A DNA stretch of 64,000 nt. It comes from Bacillus thuringiensis (GTDB lineage Bacteria > Bacillota > Bacilli > Bacillales > Bacillaceae_G). The notes beneath the pieces were generated by a model that saw nothing but the letters and a program-made list of their open reading frames with translations, made no database searches and was not told the DNA's origin. Each line of letters starts with the position of its first letter. Position 1 is the first letter of the stretch. This document shows, in pieces, positions 8,015-16,066 of this stretch. The stretch lies in the NCBI RefSeq assembly GCF_001182785.1, contig NZ_CP012099.1:3408501-3472500 (forward strand), given 5' to 3'. The translations under genes and the position numbers were made by a program.

Positions 8015-9031
8015 TTAACCGAATACGCGATAATATAGTTGTTTCGCTTTCGAAATATCATTTGTACCATGAATAAAAACACGACCATCTCGAAAAACAA
8101 CCACGCGGTAATCATCGAATTGGCAAGATAGTAAATACGGATTCCGATCTACTTTCCCCAGTTTTTGTAATACTTTTTCTATATCATCAAAATTGTATTT
8201 CCTATTGTCTACTGTTCTAATTTGAACTGTATTTCTTCCGCATAAAACAGCTGCTTTCTTTTGATTTTCGTATGATAAATAAGGATAAGTTCGATTCAAA
8301 CCGCATGAGAGACAAGTGTCTGTTTTTATTTCCCCTAATTTTATAAAATGATTTTGATTACTCCATATATCAAACATGAAAAATATTTTTCTAATTGCTG
8401 AGAAATCTTCCACTAAAATTTTGAGTGCTTCTGCCACTTGATATGCTGCGACGATTTGAACAGTCGGGCTAATAATTCCAGCGGTATCACATGTCACACC
8501 TATAACAGGAATATTTTTCAGCATACAATGTAAACACGGTGTCTCTTGCGGAATAATTGTATAACTCATACCATACGATCCAACGCAAGAACCATATACC
8601 CAAGGAATATTATGTTTTTGTGATAAATCATTTATTACAAATCGAATATCAAAATTATCTGTTGCATCAATGATTACATCTACATTTTTTAATAGACCTT
8701 CCATATTTTCTGAAGTTGCATCCATTATGAAAGCATGTATTTGTACTTCCGAATTAATTTGTTCTAACCGATTTTTTGCAGCAATTGCTTTCGGCATTTT
8801 CTCTCTTGCATCTTGTTCAGAGTACAATTGTTGCCTTTGTAAATTACTCCATTCAACGTAGTCACGATCAATAATCGTCAACTTGCCAACACCTGCACGT
8901 ACGAAACTTTCGGCACTTGCACTTCCTAATGCGCCTGCCCCTACAATTAACACATGTTTATTTCGAATTTTTTCTTGTCCTTTACTCCCAATTGGTTTGA
9001 ACAATTGTTGTCGTGAATACCGATCAGCCAT
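8015..9031 (-). CDS. moeB: Molybdopterin-synthase adenylyltransferase MoeB/ThiF family
   Basis: A 338-residue E1-like enzyme. It has the nucleotide-binding GAGALGSASAE near residue 31, the DRDYVEWSNLQRQ arginine region, DATDNFDIRF, and two CxxC zinc pairs (CLHC and CLSC). This core adenylates the C-terminal glycine of MoaD. The last ~85 residues (VQIRTVDNRKYNFDD onward) form an extra domain not present in minimal MoeB. ThiF-like activity toward ThiS cannot be excluded by sequence, but the position within moa/moe genes supports MoeB. It is 24 bp downstream of the channel gene. Confidence 0.9.
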   Translation of the reverse strand: MADRYSRQQLFKPIGSKGQEKIRNKHVLIVGAGALGSASAESFVRAGVGKLTIIDRDYVEWSNLQRQQLYSEQDAREKMPKAIAAKNRLEQINSEVQIHAFIMDATSENMEGLLKNVDVIIDATDNFDIRFVINDLSQKHNIPWVYGSCVGSYGMSYTIIPQETPCLHCMLKNIPVIGVTCDTAGIISPTVQIVAAYQVAEALKILVEDFSAIRKIFFMFDIWSNQNHFIKLGEIKTDTCLSCGLNRTYPYLSYENQKKAAVLCGRNTVQIRTVDNRKYNFDDIEKVLQKLGKVDRNPYLLSCQFDDYRVVVFRDGRVFIHGTNDISKAKQLYYRVFG

Positions 9032-9055
9032 TACATACCCTTCCTCTCAAGAACT

Positions 9056-9835
9056 CTATTTCATATTAGAATGTTGTTTCTGATAACAAGCAAAGTAAGC
9101 AAAACCAACAAACCCAGCTCCTCCAATTACATTTCCGATAAAAACAGGAACAAAATTTTTAGCCAAATCCATCCACGTTAGATGACCAGCAAAAATAACA
9201 GCGGAAATGACAAACATATTTGCTACTACTTGCTGAAATCCAATCACTACAAATGCCATAATTGGAATCCAAATTCCGATGATTTTTCCGACAAAATCAC
9301 TCGTCCCGTAAGCGAGCCAAAGAGCAAGACAAACGAGCCAATTACAACCAATTGCTAAAATTAAAGTTCTCCCAAATGATTCATGTAACTTCCCTTCCGC
9401 TATCGCTACCGTTTTATTTAAATACTCTCCCTCTGTTAATCCGCCAAGATGCCCAAAGCAATACGCAACGAAAATTGCCCCAATAAAATTCATGAGAGTA
9501 ATCCAAACCCAGTTATTCAGTACACTTATCAATGTAATTTTCTTTGCATAAAGCGCCATAGACAGTGACATCATATTTCCCGTAATTAATTCTCCTCCTG
9601 CTAATACTACGAGCATGAGTCCAACAGGAAATACTGCTCCTCCTAAAACATTCACTAGACTTCCCCAGCGCTCAGGTAAATTCCCTAAAACTCGAATGTT
9701 AAGTAAAAAACCTATCGCAATAAACGCTCCTCCTAAAAAACCGAGAATAAGCATCGCTGGCAATGTCTGTCTTACTTTTTGAACACCGGCCTCAATGACA
9801 AGCTCAGCAATTTGTTCCGGCTTATGAAATGCCAT
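9056..9835 (-). CDS. Formate/nitrite transporter (FNT) family channel
   Basis: A 259-residue protein with six hydrophobic segments and the FNT features LGGAFIAIGF, AGGELITGNMM and NVIGGAGFVGFAYF. FNT channels are pentamers that move formate, nitrite or related anions across the inner membrane. Lying between moeB and moaA and near a formate dehydrogenase, formate is the best guess, with nitrite as the alternative. ATG 9835 (GAGG 8 nt upstream) is chosen over the in-frame start at 9877, because the extra residues are encoded inside a terminator hairpin. That hairpin ends about 30 nt before the start codon and may control expression. Confidence 0.88.
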   Translation of the reverse strand: MAFHKPEQIAELVIEAGVQKVRQTLPAMLILGFLGGAFIAIGFLLNIRVLGNLPERWGSLVNVLGGAVFPVGLMLVVLAGGELITGNMMSLSMALYAKKITLISVLNNWVWITLMNFIGAIFVAYCFGHLGGLTEGEYLNKTVAIAEGKLHESFGRTLILAIGCNWLVCLALWLAYGTSDFVGKIIGIWIPIMAFVVIGFQQVVANMFVISAVIFAGHLTWMDLAKNFVPVFIGNVIGGAGFVGFAYFACYQKQHSNMK

Positions 9836-9866
9836 TACCCATTCCTCCATTTTCTCCAAATAAAAA

Positions 9867-9913
9867 AGCAGCTTCAAAAAACCTCCTCAAAATAAAGGTT
9901 TTTGAATGCTGCT
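9867..9913 (-). terminator. Terminator-like hairpin in front of the FNT gene
   Basis: On the minus strand AGCAGCATTCAAAAACCT pairs almost perfectly with AGGTTTTTTGAAGCTGCT across an 11-nt loop and is followed by TTTTTATTT. It lies 114 bp after the moaA stop and only about 30 nt before the FNT start. It can end moaA transcripts, but any transcript that reaches the FNT gene from upstream must read through it. Confidence 0.75.
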
Positions 9914-10026
9914 TAATTTCTCTGCACATCTTTTACAGAGATATCAATCATCACTTTTACTATAAAATAGAAAATCCACAACTCTTGTAAATTTTCCATT
10001 TTTCACTATGAAGCTAGCTTTATATA

Positions 10027-11043
10027 TTAACCACCGATATGTGACATTTCAATTTTAGGTATTGTTTTCTTATTTGTATGATTTAAGCGTTCATCTGAAT
10101 AACGATCTTCCCTATTATTCCATATATCGCGTACTACATCTGTAATGTCCTCATCTGTATGTTCAGAACGAAGCAATTCTCTTAAATCATTTCCTTTAGA
10201 AGCAAATAAGCAAGTATATAATTTTCCTTCTGCAGAAATACGAGCTCTCGTACATGATGAGCAAAAAGAATCTGTTACTGATGAAATAATACCTATTTCC
10301 TCATCGCTTCCTATATAACGATACCTAGTAGCCACTTCACCAGAATAATTTGCTTCTATCCGTTCTAACGGCATAACTTGATGAATCGTATCTACTATTT
10401 CTTGTTTGGAAATAACTTCACCTAACTCCCAGCCATTATAATTCCCAACATCCATATACTCAATAAACCGAAGAATATGCTTATTTTCTTTAAAGTATTG
10501 CGCCATCTGCAAAATATCTTGTTCATTTTCCCCTTTTTGAACGACCATATTTATTTTAATTTTCATACCAACTTCAGCAGCAGCCTGTATTCCTTCCAGA
10601 ACCCTTTGCACTTTGCTCCTATTACCATTTAAATAGAAAAACCGATCTTCTTCCAAGGAATCTAAGCTAACTGTTACACGTGATAGTCCCGCCTTATATA
10701 AATCAGGAGCAAACTTTTTAAGTAACGATCCATTTGTTGTTAAACCGATATCCTCCACACCATCTATTTTATTAAGGCGCTCAATAAGCTGCGGAAGACC
10801 TCTTCGAAGTAACGGTTCTCCGCCCGTAATTCGTAACTTTCTTACACCTAAAGAAACAAAAATACGTGTTATCCTTTCAATCTCATCAAAAGATAAAATT
10901 TTATCATTAGACAAAAACGAGTAATCAGGACCAAATATTTCTTCTGGCATACAATACCGACAACGAAAATTACAGCGATCAGTAACTGAAATACGTAAAT
11001 CCTTTAACGGGCGTTGCAACTTGTCTAATGTAACTGATTTCAT
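10027..11043 (-). CDS. moaA: GTP 3',8-cyclase MoaA
   Basis: A 338-residue radical-SAM enzyme with the N-terminal cluster motif CNFRCRYC, the [10 protein letters not shown] segment, the C-terminal second-cluster motif beginning [10 protein letters not shown] with a further Cys in YTCLF, and the functional C-terminal Gly-Gly. It performs the first step of molybdenum-cofactor synthesis together with MoaC, which is not in this window. ATG 11043 is chosen because GTGAGG lies 9 nt ahead; the ATG six bases earlier sits too close to it. The gene follows fdhD by 16 bp. Confidence 0.95.
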   Translation of the reverse strand: MKSVTLDKLQRPLKDLRISVTDRCNFRCRYCMPEEIFGPDYSFLSNDKILSFDEIERITRIFVSLGVRKLRITGGEPLLRRGLPQLIERLNKIDGVEDIGLTTNGSLLKKFAPDLYKAGLSRVTVSLDSLEEDRFFYLNGNRSKVQRVLEGIQAAAEVGMKIKINMVVQKGENEQDILQMAQYFKENKHILRFIEYMDVGNYNGWELGEVISKQEIVDTIHQVMPLERIEANYSGEVATRYRYIGSDEEIGIISSVTDSFCSSCTRARISAEGKLYTCLFASKGNDLRELLRSEHTDEDITDVVRDIWNNREDRYSDERLNHTNKKTIPKIEMSHIGG

Positions 11044-11059
11044 CTTCATTGCCTCACTT

Positions 11060-11857
11060 TTATTTTATATTTAAAACACGTTCTGGATGCGTATATACAT
11101 TTAAGGAGTGATTACGAATAAATCCTATTGTCGTAATACCTAAATCTTCCGCTAGTTGCAAAGCTAACTCAGTTGGAGCTGATTTTGATAGTATAATTTC
11201 ACAACCGATTTTTGCAACTTTCAATAATATTTCCGAAGAAATACGACCACTAAAAACAATGATTTTATCTTTTATAGAAATATCGTTTCTTAAACAATAA
11301 CCGTAAATTTTGTCTAGTGCATTATGCCTACCAATATCCATTCGGCTTAAAATAATACCATTCACATCACATAAAGCTGCATTATGAACCCCGCCAGTAT
11401 GATGAAACGTATCCGCAGATTGCTGCATTTCTTTCATTAACCGAAAACAATCCTCTGCCGCAACCTGTACATGGACACCCTGCATTTTTTTTGCACTTAG
11501 TGCATCATTGGCAAAAACAAACCCTTGCCTACTCATACCACAACAAGACGTAATATATCGTTTATTTTGCATTTGCTCATAATACGGATTTACTTTTGTC
11601 GTTGTTACATGTACAAATCCTTCTTTCTCCTGCACCCATATGCTATCAATATCTTCATACTTCCGAATGATTCCTTCAGACGCTAAGAATCCTATTACCA
11701 TATCTTCTATATATTCTGGAGTACTAACCATTGTAACAAACTCCTGTCCGTTCATTTTAATGGTGACAGGAAACTCTGTTACAATGCTGTCCTCTATATG
11801 CTTAAACGCCCCTTGTTCATAACGAAAGATTTCTCTTTCTACCTGTATCGGTTTCAC
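11060..11857 (-). CDS. fdhD: Formate dehydrogenase accessory sulfurtransferase FdhD
   Basis: A 265-residue FdhD with the segment [10 protein letters not shown] (the catalytic cysteine loop; the classical CxxC is here an adjacent Cys pair), then [27 protein letters not shown] and [16 protein letters not shown]. FdhD passes sulfur from a cysteine desulfurase to the molybdenum cofactor so that formate dehydrogenase becomes active. The start is GTG 11857 with AGAAGGA upstream. It lies between the DUF2294 gene and moaA with 16-bp gaps, which links enzyme maturation to cofactor synthesis. Confidence 0.93.
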   Translation of the reverse strand: MKPIQVEREIFRYEQGAFKHIEDSIVTEFPVTIKMNGQEFVTMVSTPEYIEDMVIGFLASEGIIRKYEDIDSIWVQEKEGFVHVTTTKVNPYYEQMQNKRYITSCCGMSRQGFVFANDALSAKKMQGVHVQVAAEDCFRLMKEMQQSADTFHHTGGVHNAALCDVNGIILSRMDIGRHNALDKIYGYCLRNDISIKDKIIVFSGRISSEILLKVAKIGCEIILSKSAPTELALQLAEDLGITTIGFIRNHSLNVYTHPERVLNIK

Positions 11858-11873
11858 GATCAGTATCCTTCTC

Positions 11874-12218
11874 TCACGTTATATTTTTATCAAAAACAAA
11901 TACCGAAACTGCAATATCTTCCTCTACTTTCATATCTGAAAATAAATTTACTAATTTCGCACCTACAAGTTCTTCCAAATGTTCACGGGAATTCGCAGCA
12001 TACACTTCTTGAATCATTTTCGTTCTAGCCATATGAACCATTTCCGCACCGTCCATCGTACTTGAAATAAATTTTTCAGTAGGTGTTAAGTTTCCATAAA
12101 GAGTCGCTATAGCCATATTTTCTGCAAAAACAGTATGAATTCGTTCTGGTCCTTTTCCGAAAAGTTCTTTTCGAAGTTTTCGTATCATATCATTAAATTC
12201 ATGTACTTTTTTTGACAT
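11874..12218 (-). CDS. DUF2294 domain protein
   Basis: A 114-residue protein with KELFGKGPERIHTVFAENMAIATLYGNLTPTEK and a C-terminal EELVGAKLVNLFSDMKVEEDIAVSVFVF region, matching the DUF2294 family. Members commonly occur near formate dehydrogenases or other respiratory genes; no biochemical function is established to my knowledge. Start ATG 12218 has GGGAGG upstream. It is 16 bp upstream of fdhD and likely the first gene of the DUF2294-fdhD-moaA transcript. Confidence 0.85.
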   Translation of the reverse strand: MSKKVHEFNDMIRKLRKELFGKGPERIHTVFAENMAIATLYGNLTPTEKFISSTMDGAEMVHMARTKMIQEVYAANSREHLEELVGAKLVNLFSDMKVEEDIAVSVFVFDKNIT

Positions 12219-12239
12219 ACAATCATACCTCCCAAAAGC

Positions 12240-12317
12240 CTCATTTTACTTTATTATATATTTTACCAAAATGAGCTTTCCGCCCAAACTATTTCGTACA
12301 AATATTTAGGCGGAAAG
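12240..12317 (-). promoter_or_regulatory. Two adjacent inverted repeats with a TATAAT box upstream of DUF2294-fdhD-moaA
   Basis: CTTTCCGCC / GGCGGAAAG (12276-12284 and 12309-12317) enclose AT-rich DNA that is itself imperfectly self-complementary. Directly adjacent, CTCATTTT / AAAATGAG (12240-12247 and 12268-12275) flank a minus-strand TATAAT (12253-12258). No good -35 is visible, which would suit an activator-dependent promoter. The first repeat could also be a weak terminator of the upstream gene, but it lacks a T-run. Confidence 0.45.
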
Positions 12318-12333
12318 GTTCACTTCATGAAGT

Positions 12334-12816
12334 TTATTCGTCTTTTAACCCTTTCCCCATACCTTTTAAGAAATGAAGTCCAAACCCGATAGCACGGTTA
12401 ATATCTGGGTCTTTCAATACTTTCATAAGATCGAATACCCCTACTTTTTTATTACTTTCTAGATGTTCATTACCTTCTTCTAGCCCGACTAATAAACTAC
12501 CTATAAGCTTTTTCGTAAGTTCTGGGTCAAGTTCAGTTAACGCACCTGCAGCACCCATCATATTATTAATTAAATTTGTAACAGGCTCACGAGTTACTTG
12601 ACCTAGAACAATCTTTGCAATTGGTTCTTTCGCTTTCAGCATAGAATTTGCAGCTTCTAGCATTCCAATGTCATTTAATTCCCCTACTATATTAAACATC
12701 TGATTTAGAGCTTCTTCATTATTTGTTAAAAGCTCCTTTAAATCATCTAATTTTTGCTGTTTTATTTCTTCCTCAGTTAATTCTTGTTTTTGAATCATTT
12801 TTATAGGTGCAGCCAT
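12334..12816 (-). CDS. DUF1641 domain protein (YjgD-like)
   Basis: A 160-residue soluble helical protein. The core GLHFLKGMGKGLK near the C-terminus and repeated short helices are typical of DUF1641 proteins, which regularly follow the formate dehydrogenase alpha gene in Bacillus (yjgC-yjgD in B. subtilis). The role is unproven; a partner or maturation subunit of the dehydrogenase is a reasonable inference. Start ATG 12816 has AGGAGGAG upstream and lies 12 bp after the dehydrogenase stop. Confidence 0.88.
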   Translation of the reverse strand: MAAPIKMIQKQELTEEEIKQQKLDDLKELLTNNEEALNQMFNIVGELNDIGMLEAANSMLKAKEPIAKIVLGQVTREPVTNLINNMMGAAGALTELDPELTKKLIGSLLVGLEEGNEHLESNKKVGVFDLMKVLKDPDINRAIGFGLHFLKGMGKGLKDE

Positions 12817-12828
12817 AGTTTTCTCCTC

Positions 12829-15768
12829 CTACTTATCCGTTAAATGCACATACCCTGTACGTGCCCACTTACGATGTACCTCAATTCCAGCTTGAGGGTG
12901 ACGTTTTTTATTGCGTGGGTTCGCTTTTGGCATCGGATTTTCGCCATCAACTTCTAACACTTCCATACGCACTTTCGTTTGTTTATACGCAGGTGTATTC
13001 GTACGTACATCCACAGCAGGACCTGTTAAGAAATTAATTGCCGTTTCGTTATCTGTAGAGTTCATCGGTAAATATAACTCATTCGCTTTTACACGATCTG
13101 TAACGAGTGCACGTAATTTTAATGCTCCAAAAGGAGAGACAAGACGAACTAACGAACCTGTTTTTACGCCACGTTCTTTTGCAAGGTCTGGAGAGATTTC
13201 AACGAAAACACCAGGTACTTTCGTTTGAATACCTGTTGATTTATTTGTCATATTCCCTTCATGGAAATGCTCAAGCATACGACCGTTGTTAATGTGAAGG
13301 TCGAACTCAGCTGGAAATTCAGCTGGACGTACCCAGTCAGCAATCGCAAAACGAGCTTTTTTATCTGGGAAGTTAAATCCATCTTGGAACAGAAGTGGTG
13401 TATTCGTTCCATCAAAACTTCCCCAATGGAAACTGTTCCATCCTTCAAGCACTTCATAGTTTGCTTGCGAGAACAATGGTGATAAACTTGCCATTTCAGC
13501 AAAGATTTCACTTGGGTGGCTATAATTCCAGTTTGCCCCTAGTTTATTCGCAACCTCCTGGACGATCCACCAGTCTGGTTTCGCATCTCCTAGCGTAGGA
13601 AGAACTTGATATAATCTTTGGACACGGCGCTCTGTATTTGTGAAAGTACCTTCTTTCTCAAGAGATGGCGCTGCTGGTAATACAACATCTGCATATTGAG
13701 CAGTTTTAGAAAGGAAAACATCTTGCACAACGAAGAAATCAAGACTCGACAACACTTCATGTACATGATTTGCATTAGAATCTACAAGAGCCATATCTTC
13801 TCCGACAAGATACATTGCTTTCATTTTTCCTTCGTCAATTGCGTGAAGCATTTCAATATTATTAAGACCTGGTTCACTATCAATTTTCACTCCGTAAGCA
13901 GTTTCAAATTTCGCACGTTCCATTTCGTTAGTAACGTGCTGATATCCTGGAAGCCATCCTGGTAAAGTACCCATATCACAAGCACCTTGTACGTTATTGT
14001 GACCTCGAAGTGGGTATGCACCTGCTCCTGGACGACGATAGTTCCCTGTTGCAAGAAGTAAGTTTGAAATTGCAGCGGAAGTATCAGAACCACCTGTATT
14101 TTGCGTTACCCCCATACCCCAAAGGATACATGTACCATCTGCATCACGAATCATTTCAGCCATTTGAATAAGTGTTTCTTTTGAAATACCTGTTACTTCT
14201 TCTGCATATGCAAGTGTATATTCTTCTAGACTTTCTTTGAAATCTTCAAAGAAGTTTACATTCTCATTAATAAATTCCTGATCATGCCAACCTCGATCAA
14301 TCATATATTTTGTAACAGCCATTAACCAAACTTGATCTGTTCCTTGTTTTGGACTAATAAAGACATCTGATCGCTCTGCCATTTCTGTTTTACGAAGATC
14401 AGCTACAATTAACTTTTGTCCGTGTAATTTATGTGCACGTTTAATACGTGTAGCTAAAACAGGATGACCTTCTGTCGGATTACATCCTACAATAATAACA
14501 AGACCAGATTGCGCAATATCTTTAATCGTTCCTGCATCACCGCCCATACCAATTGTACGGAACAAACCATCCGTTGCTGGTGATTGGCAATAACGTGAGC
14601 AGTTATCAATATTATTCGTTCCAAATACTTGTCGAGCTAATTTTTGAATTACATAATTATCTTCATTTGTAATTTTAGATGAAGAAATAAATCCGATAGA
14701 ACCTTTACCGTACTCTTCTTTAATAGTACCTAATTTATTTGCAACTACATTCAGTGCTTCTTCCCATGTAGATTCAACAAACGTTCCATTTTTACGAATT
14801 AAAGGTTTTGTAATTCGTTCTTTAGAATTTACGAAATCCCAACCAAATTTCCCTTTTACACAAGTGGAAATTGCGTTAACTGGTGCATCTGAAGATGGCT
14901 GTACTTTAAGGATTTTACGCCCCTTCGTCCACACTTCAAACGAACAACCTACACCACAAAATGTACATACTGTTTTCGTTTTCTTCGTACGAGTATCACG
15001 CATGGCCGCTTCCACTTCTGATACCGCAAAAATACCGCTATATCCAGGCTCAACTTCTTTAATTAAATCTACCATCGGTTCAAGAATATCTGGTTTTAAT
15101 CCCGTCATAAATCCAGCTTCACCGAGCATCGTTTTCTCCATTAAAGCGTTACAAGGGCAAATCGTTACACATTGACCACAGCTAACGCATGAAGAATCAT
15201 TAATATTTACTCCTTCATCCCAAATAACTCGTGGGCGTTCCGCTTCCCAGTCTATCGATAACGTTTCATTTACTTGTAAGTTTTGACACACCTCAACGCA
15301 TTGACCGCATGCAATACATTGATTAGGGTCATAGCGATAAAACGGATGCGTCATATCAACTTCACTTACATCTACTTTCGGTTCATAAGGATATTTTTGA
15401 TGTTCAATTTCCATTAATTCTGCTGTATTATGCAGTTTACAGTTCCCATTGTTGTTGTCACATACTGTACAGTATAATAAATGATTTTCTAGTAACCGAT
15501 CCATCGCCTCTGTTTGTGCTTCTTTTGCGCGAACAGAAGCACGCTCAACGTTCATACCTTCCGTTGCTATCGTCGAACAAGAACGCATTAACTTTCCGTC
15601 AACTTCTACAATACAAGTGTCACATGTTTGAATAGGATCTACTTCCGGCACGTAACAAATTTGCGGATGTTCAATCCCGTTCTCATTAATAACACCCAAT
15701 ATCGTTGAACCAGGCTCCGCTGTATACTTTTTTCCGTCAATTGTAATATGAACCATGTTGTCATTCAT
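12829..15768 (-). CDS. Formate dehydrogenase alpha subunit, multi-cluster, cysteine type
   Basis: A 979-residue molybdopterin oxidoreductase. Order: 2Fe-2S ferredoxin-like domain with CYVPEVDPIQTCDTC, a Cys/His region (HLLYCTVCDNNNGNCKLH), two 4Fe-4S motifs (CIACGQCVEVC and CVSCGQCVTICPC), the catalytic 4Fe-4S motif beginning CTFCGVGCSFEVWTKG, the cofactor-binding body and a C-terminal molydopterin dinucleotide domain. In NIDNCSRYCQSPA a cysteine occupies the position of selenocysteine in E. coli FdhF, so no SECIS element is needed. The enzyme oxidises formate to CO2; the N-terminal clusters suggest transfer to a soluble acceptor. ATG 15768 follows AAGGGGG; the longer open frame lies in a leader hairpin. 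Confidence 0.93.
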   Translation of the reverse strand: MNDNMVHITIDGKKYTAEPGSTILGVINENGIEHPQICYVPEVDPIQTCDTCIVEVDGKLMRSCSTIATEGMNVERASVRAKEAQTEAMDRLLENHLLYCTVCDNNNGNCKLHNTAELMEIEHQKYPYEPKVDVSEVDMTHPFYRYDPNQCIACGQCVEVCQNLQVNETLSIDWEAERPRVIWDEGVNINDSSCVSCGQCVTICPCNALMEKTMLGEAGFMTGLKPDILEPMVDLIKEVEPGYSGIFAVSEVEAAMRDTRTKKTKTVCTFCGVGCSFEVWTKGRKILKVQPSSDAPVNAISTCVKGKFGWDFVNSKERITKPLIRKNGTFVESTWEEALNVVANKLGTIKEEYGKGSIGFISSSKITNEDNYVIQKLARQVFGTNNIDNCSRYCQSPATDGLFRTIGMGGDAGTIKDIAQSGLVIIVGCNPTEGHPVLATRIKRAHKLHGQKLIVADLRKTEMAERSDVFISPKQGTDQVWLMAVTKYMIDRGWHDQEFINENVNFFEDFKESLEEYTLAYAEEVTGISKETLIQMAEMIRDADGTCILWGMGVTQNTGGSDTSAAISNLLLATGNYRRPGAGAYPLRGHNNVQGACDMGTLPGWLPGYQHVTNEMERAKFETAYGVKIDSEPGLNNIEMLHAIDEGKMKAMYLVGEDMALVDSNANHVHEVLSSLDFFVVQDVFLSKTAQYADVVLPAAPSLEKEGTFTNTERRVQRLYQVLPTLGDAKPDWWIVQEVANKLGANWNYSHPSEIFAEMASLSPLFSQANYEVLEGWNSFHWGSFDGTNTPLLFQDGFNFPDKKARFAIADWVRPAEFPAEFDLHINNGRMLEHFHEGNMTNKSTGIQTKVPGVFVEISPDLAKERGVKTGSLVRLVSPFGALKLRALVTDRVKANELYLPMNSTDNETAINFLTGPAVDVRTNTPAYKQTKVRMEVLEVDGENPMPKANPRNKKRHPQAGIEVHRKWARTGYVHLTDK

Positions 15769-15797
15769 GGTCTTTCCCCCTTTTTGAGAATAAAAAA

Positions 15798-15854
15798 ACT
15801 CCACCACGAAAATATACGCACCACATTTTGGGCACGCTATCATCATGGTGGAGT
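15798..15854 (-). terminator. Terminator-like hairpin in the formate dehydrogenase leader
   Basis: ACTCCACCA on the minus strand (15854-15846) pairs perfectly with TGGTGGAGT (15806-15798); the interior can extend with G-U pairs (GCGTGCC with GGTGCGT). The 3' arm is followed by TTTTTTTATT and then, within 20 nt, the AAGGGGG ribosome site. It lies inside the transcript made from the promoter at 15955-15983, so it is placed as an attenuator rather than as the end of an upstream gene, because the upstream gene is divergent. Confidence 0.7.
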
Positions 15855-15954
15855 AGTTTATTAGCACATCTTGCTAAAATACCAATCCATTTATTCATAA
15901 ATAAAACGATAGATTCATAACAGGTCATATCACGATTCCATCTTTAACACTATA

Positions 15955-15983
15955 ATTATAGCGTTAAATGTACAAATATACAA
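15955..15983 (-). promoter_or_regulatory. Sigma-A-type promoter of the formate dehydrogenase gene
   Basis: On the minus strand TTGTAT (15983-15978), a 17-bp spacer and a perfect TATAAT (15960-15955). Transcription would begin near 15948, leaving a leader of about 180 nt. The leader also contains a small hairpin TTAGCA-AGATG-TGCTAA upstream of the terminator-like structure. Confidence 0.65.
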
Positions 15984-16000
15984 TATAAATTTTAAACTGC

Positions 16001-16030
16001 GCATATGTCTGTATGTAACTATCCATAATA
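16001..16030 (+). promoter_or_regulatory. Sigma-G-type promoter of the ger operon
   Basis: GCATA (16001-16005), an 18-bp spacer and CATAATA (16024-16030) fit the known sigma-G consensus (gYATR / cAtnnTA), which directs forespore transcription of germinant receptor operons. The start site would lie close to 16037, about 30 nt before the first gene. It is back-to-back with the divergent formate dehydrogenase promoter. Confidence 0.7.
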
Positions 16031-16066
16031 ACCCATATAAAGTTCAACGAGGAATAAGGTGAATAT

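Noticed and set aside
13248..14093. Several 60-105 residue frames inside the formate dehydrogenase gene
   Set aside because: They are shadows on other frames without ribosome sites or recognisable domains.
12829..15768. Selenocysteine in the formate dehydrogenase
   Set aside because: The active-site position in NCSRYCQSP is a normal Cys codon and no in-frame TGA occurs.
15769..15867. N-terminal extension of formate dehydrogenase carrying a CPKC zinc-ribbon-like motif
   Set aside because: These codons are the leader hairpin; ATG 15768 has the ribosome site and starts the normal ferredoxin domain.
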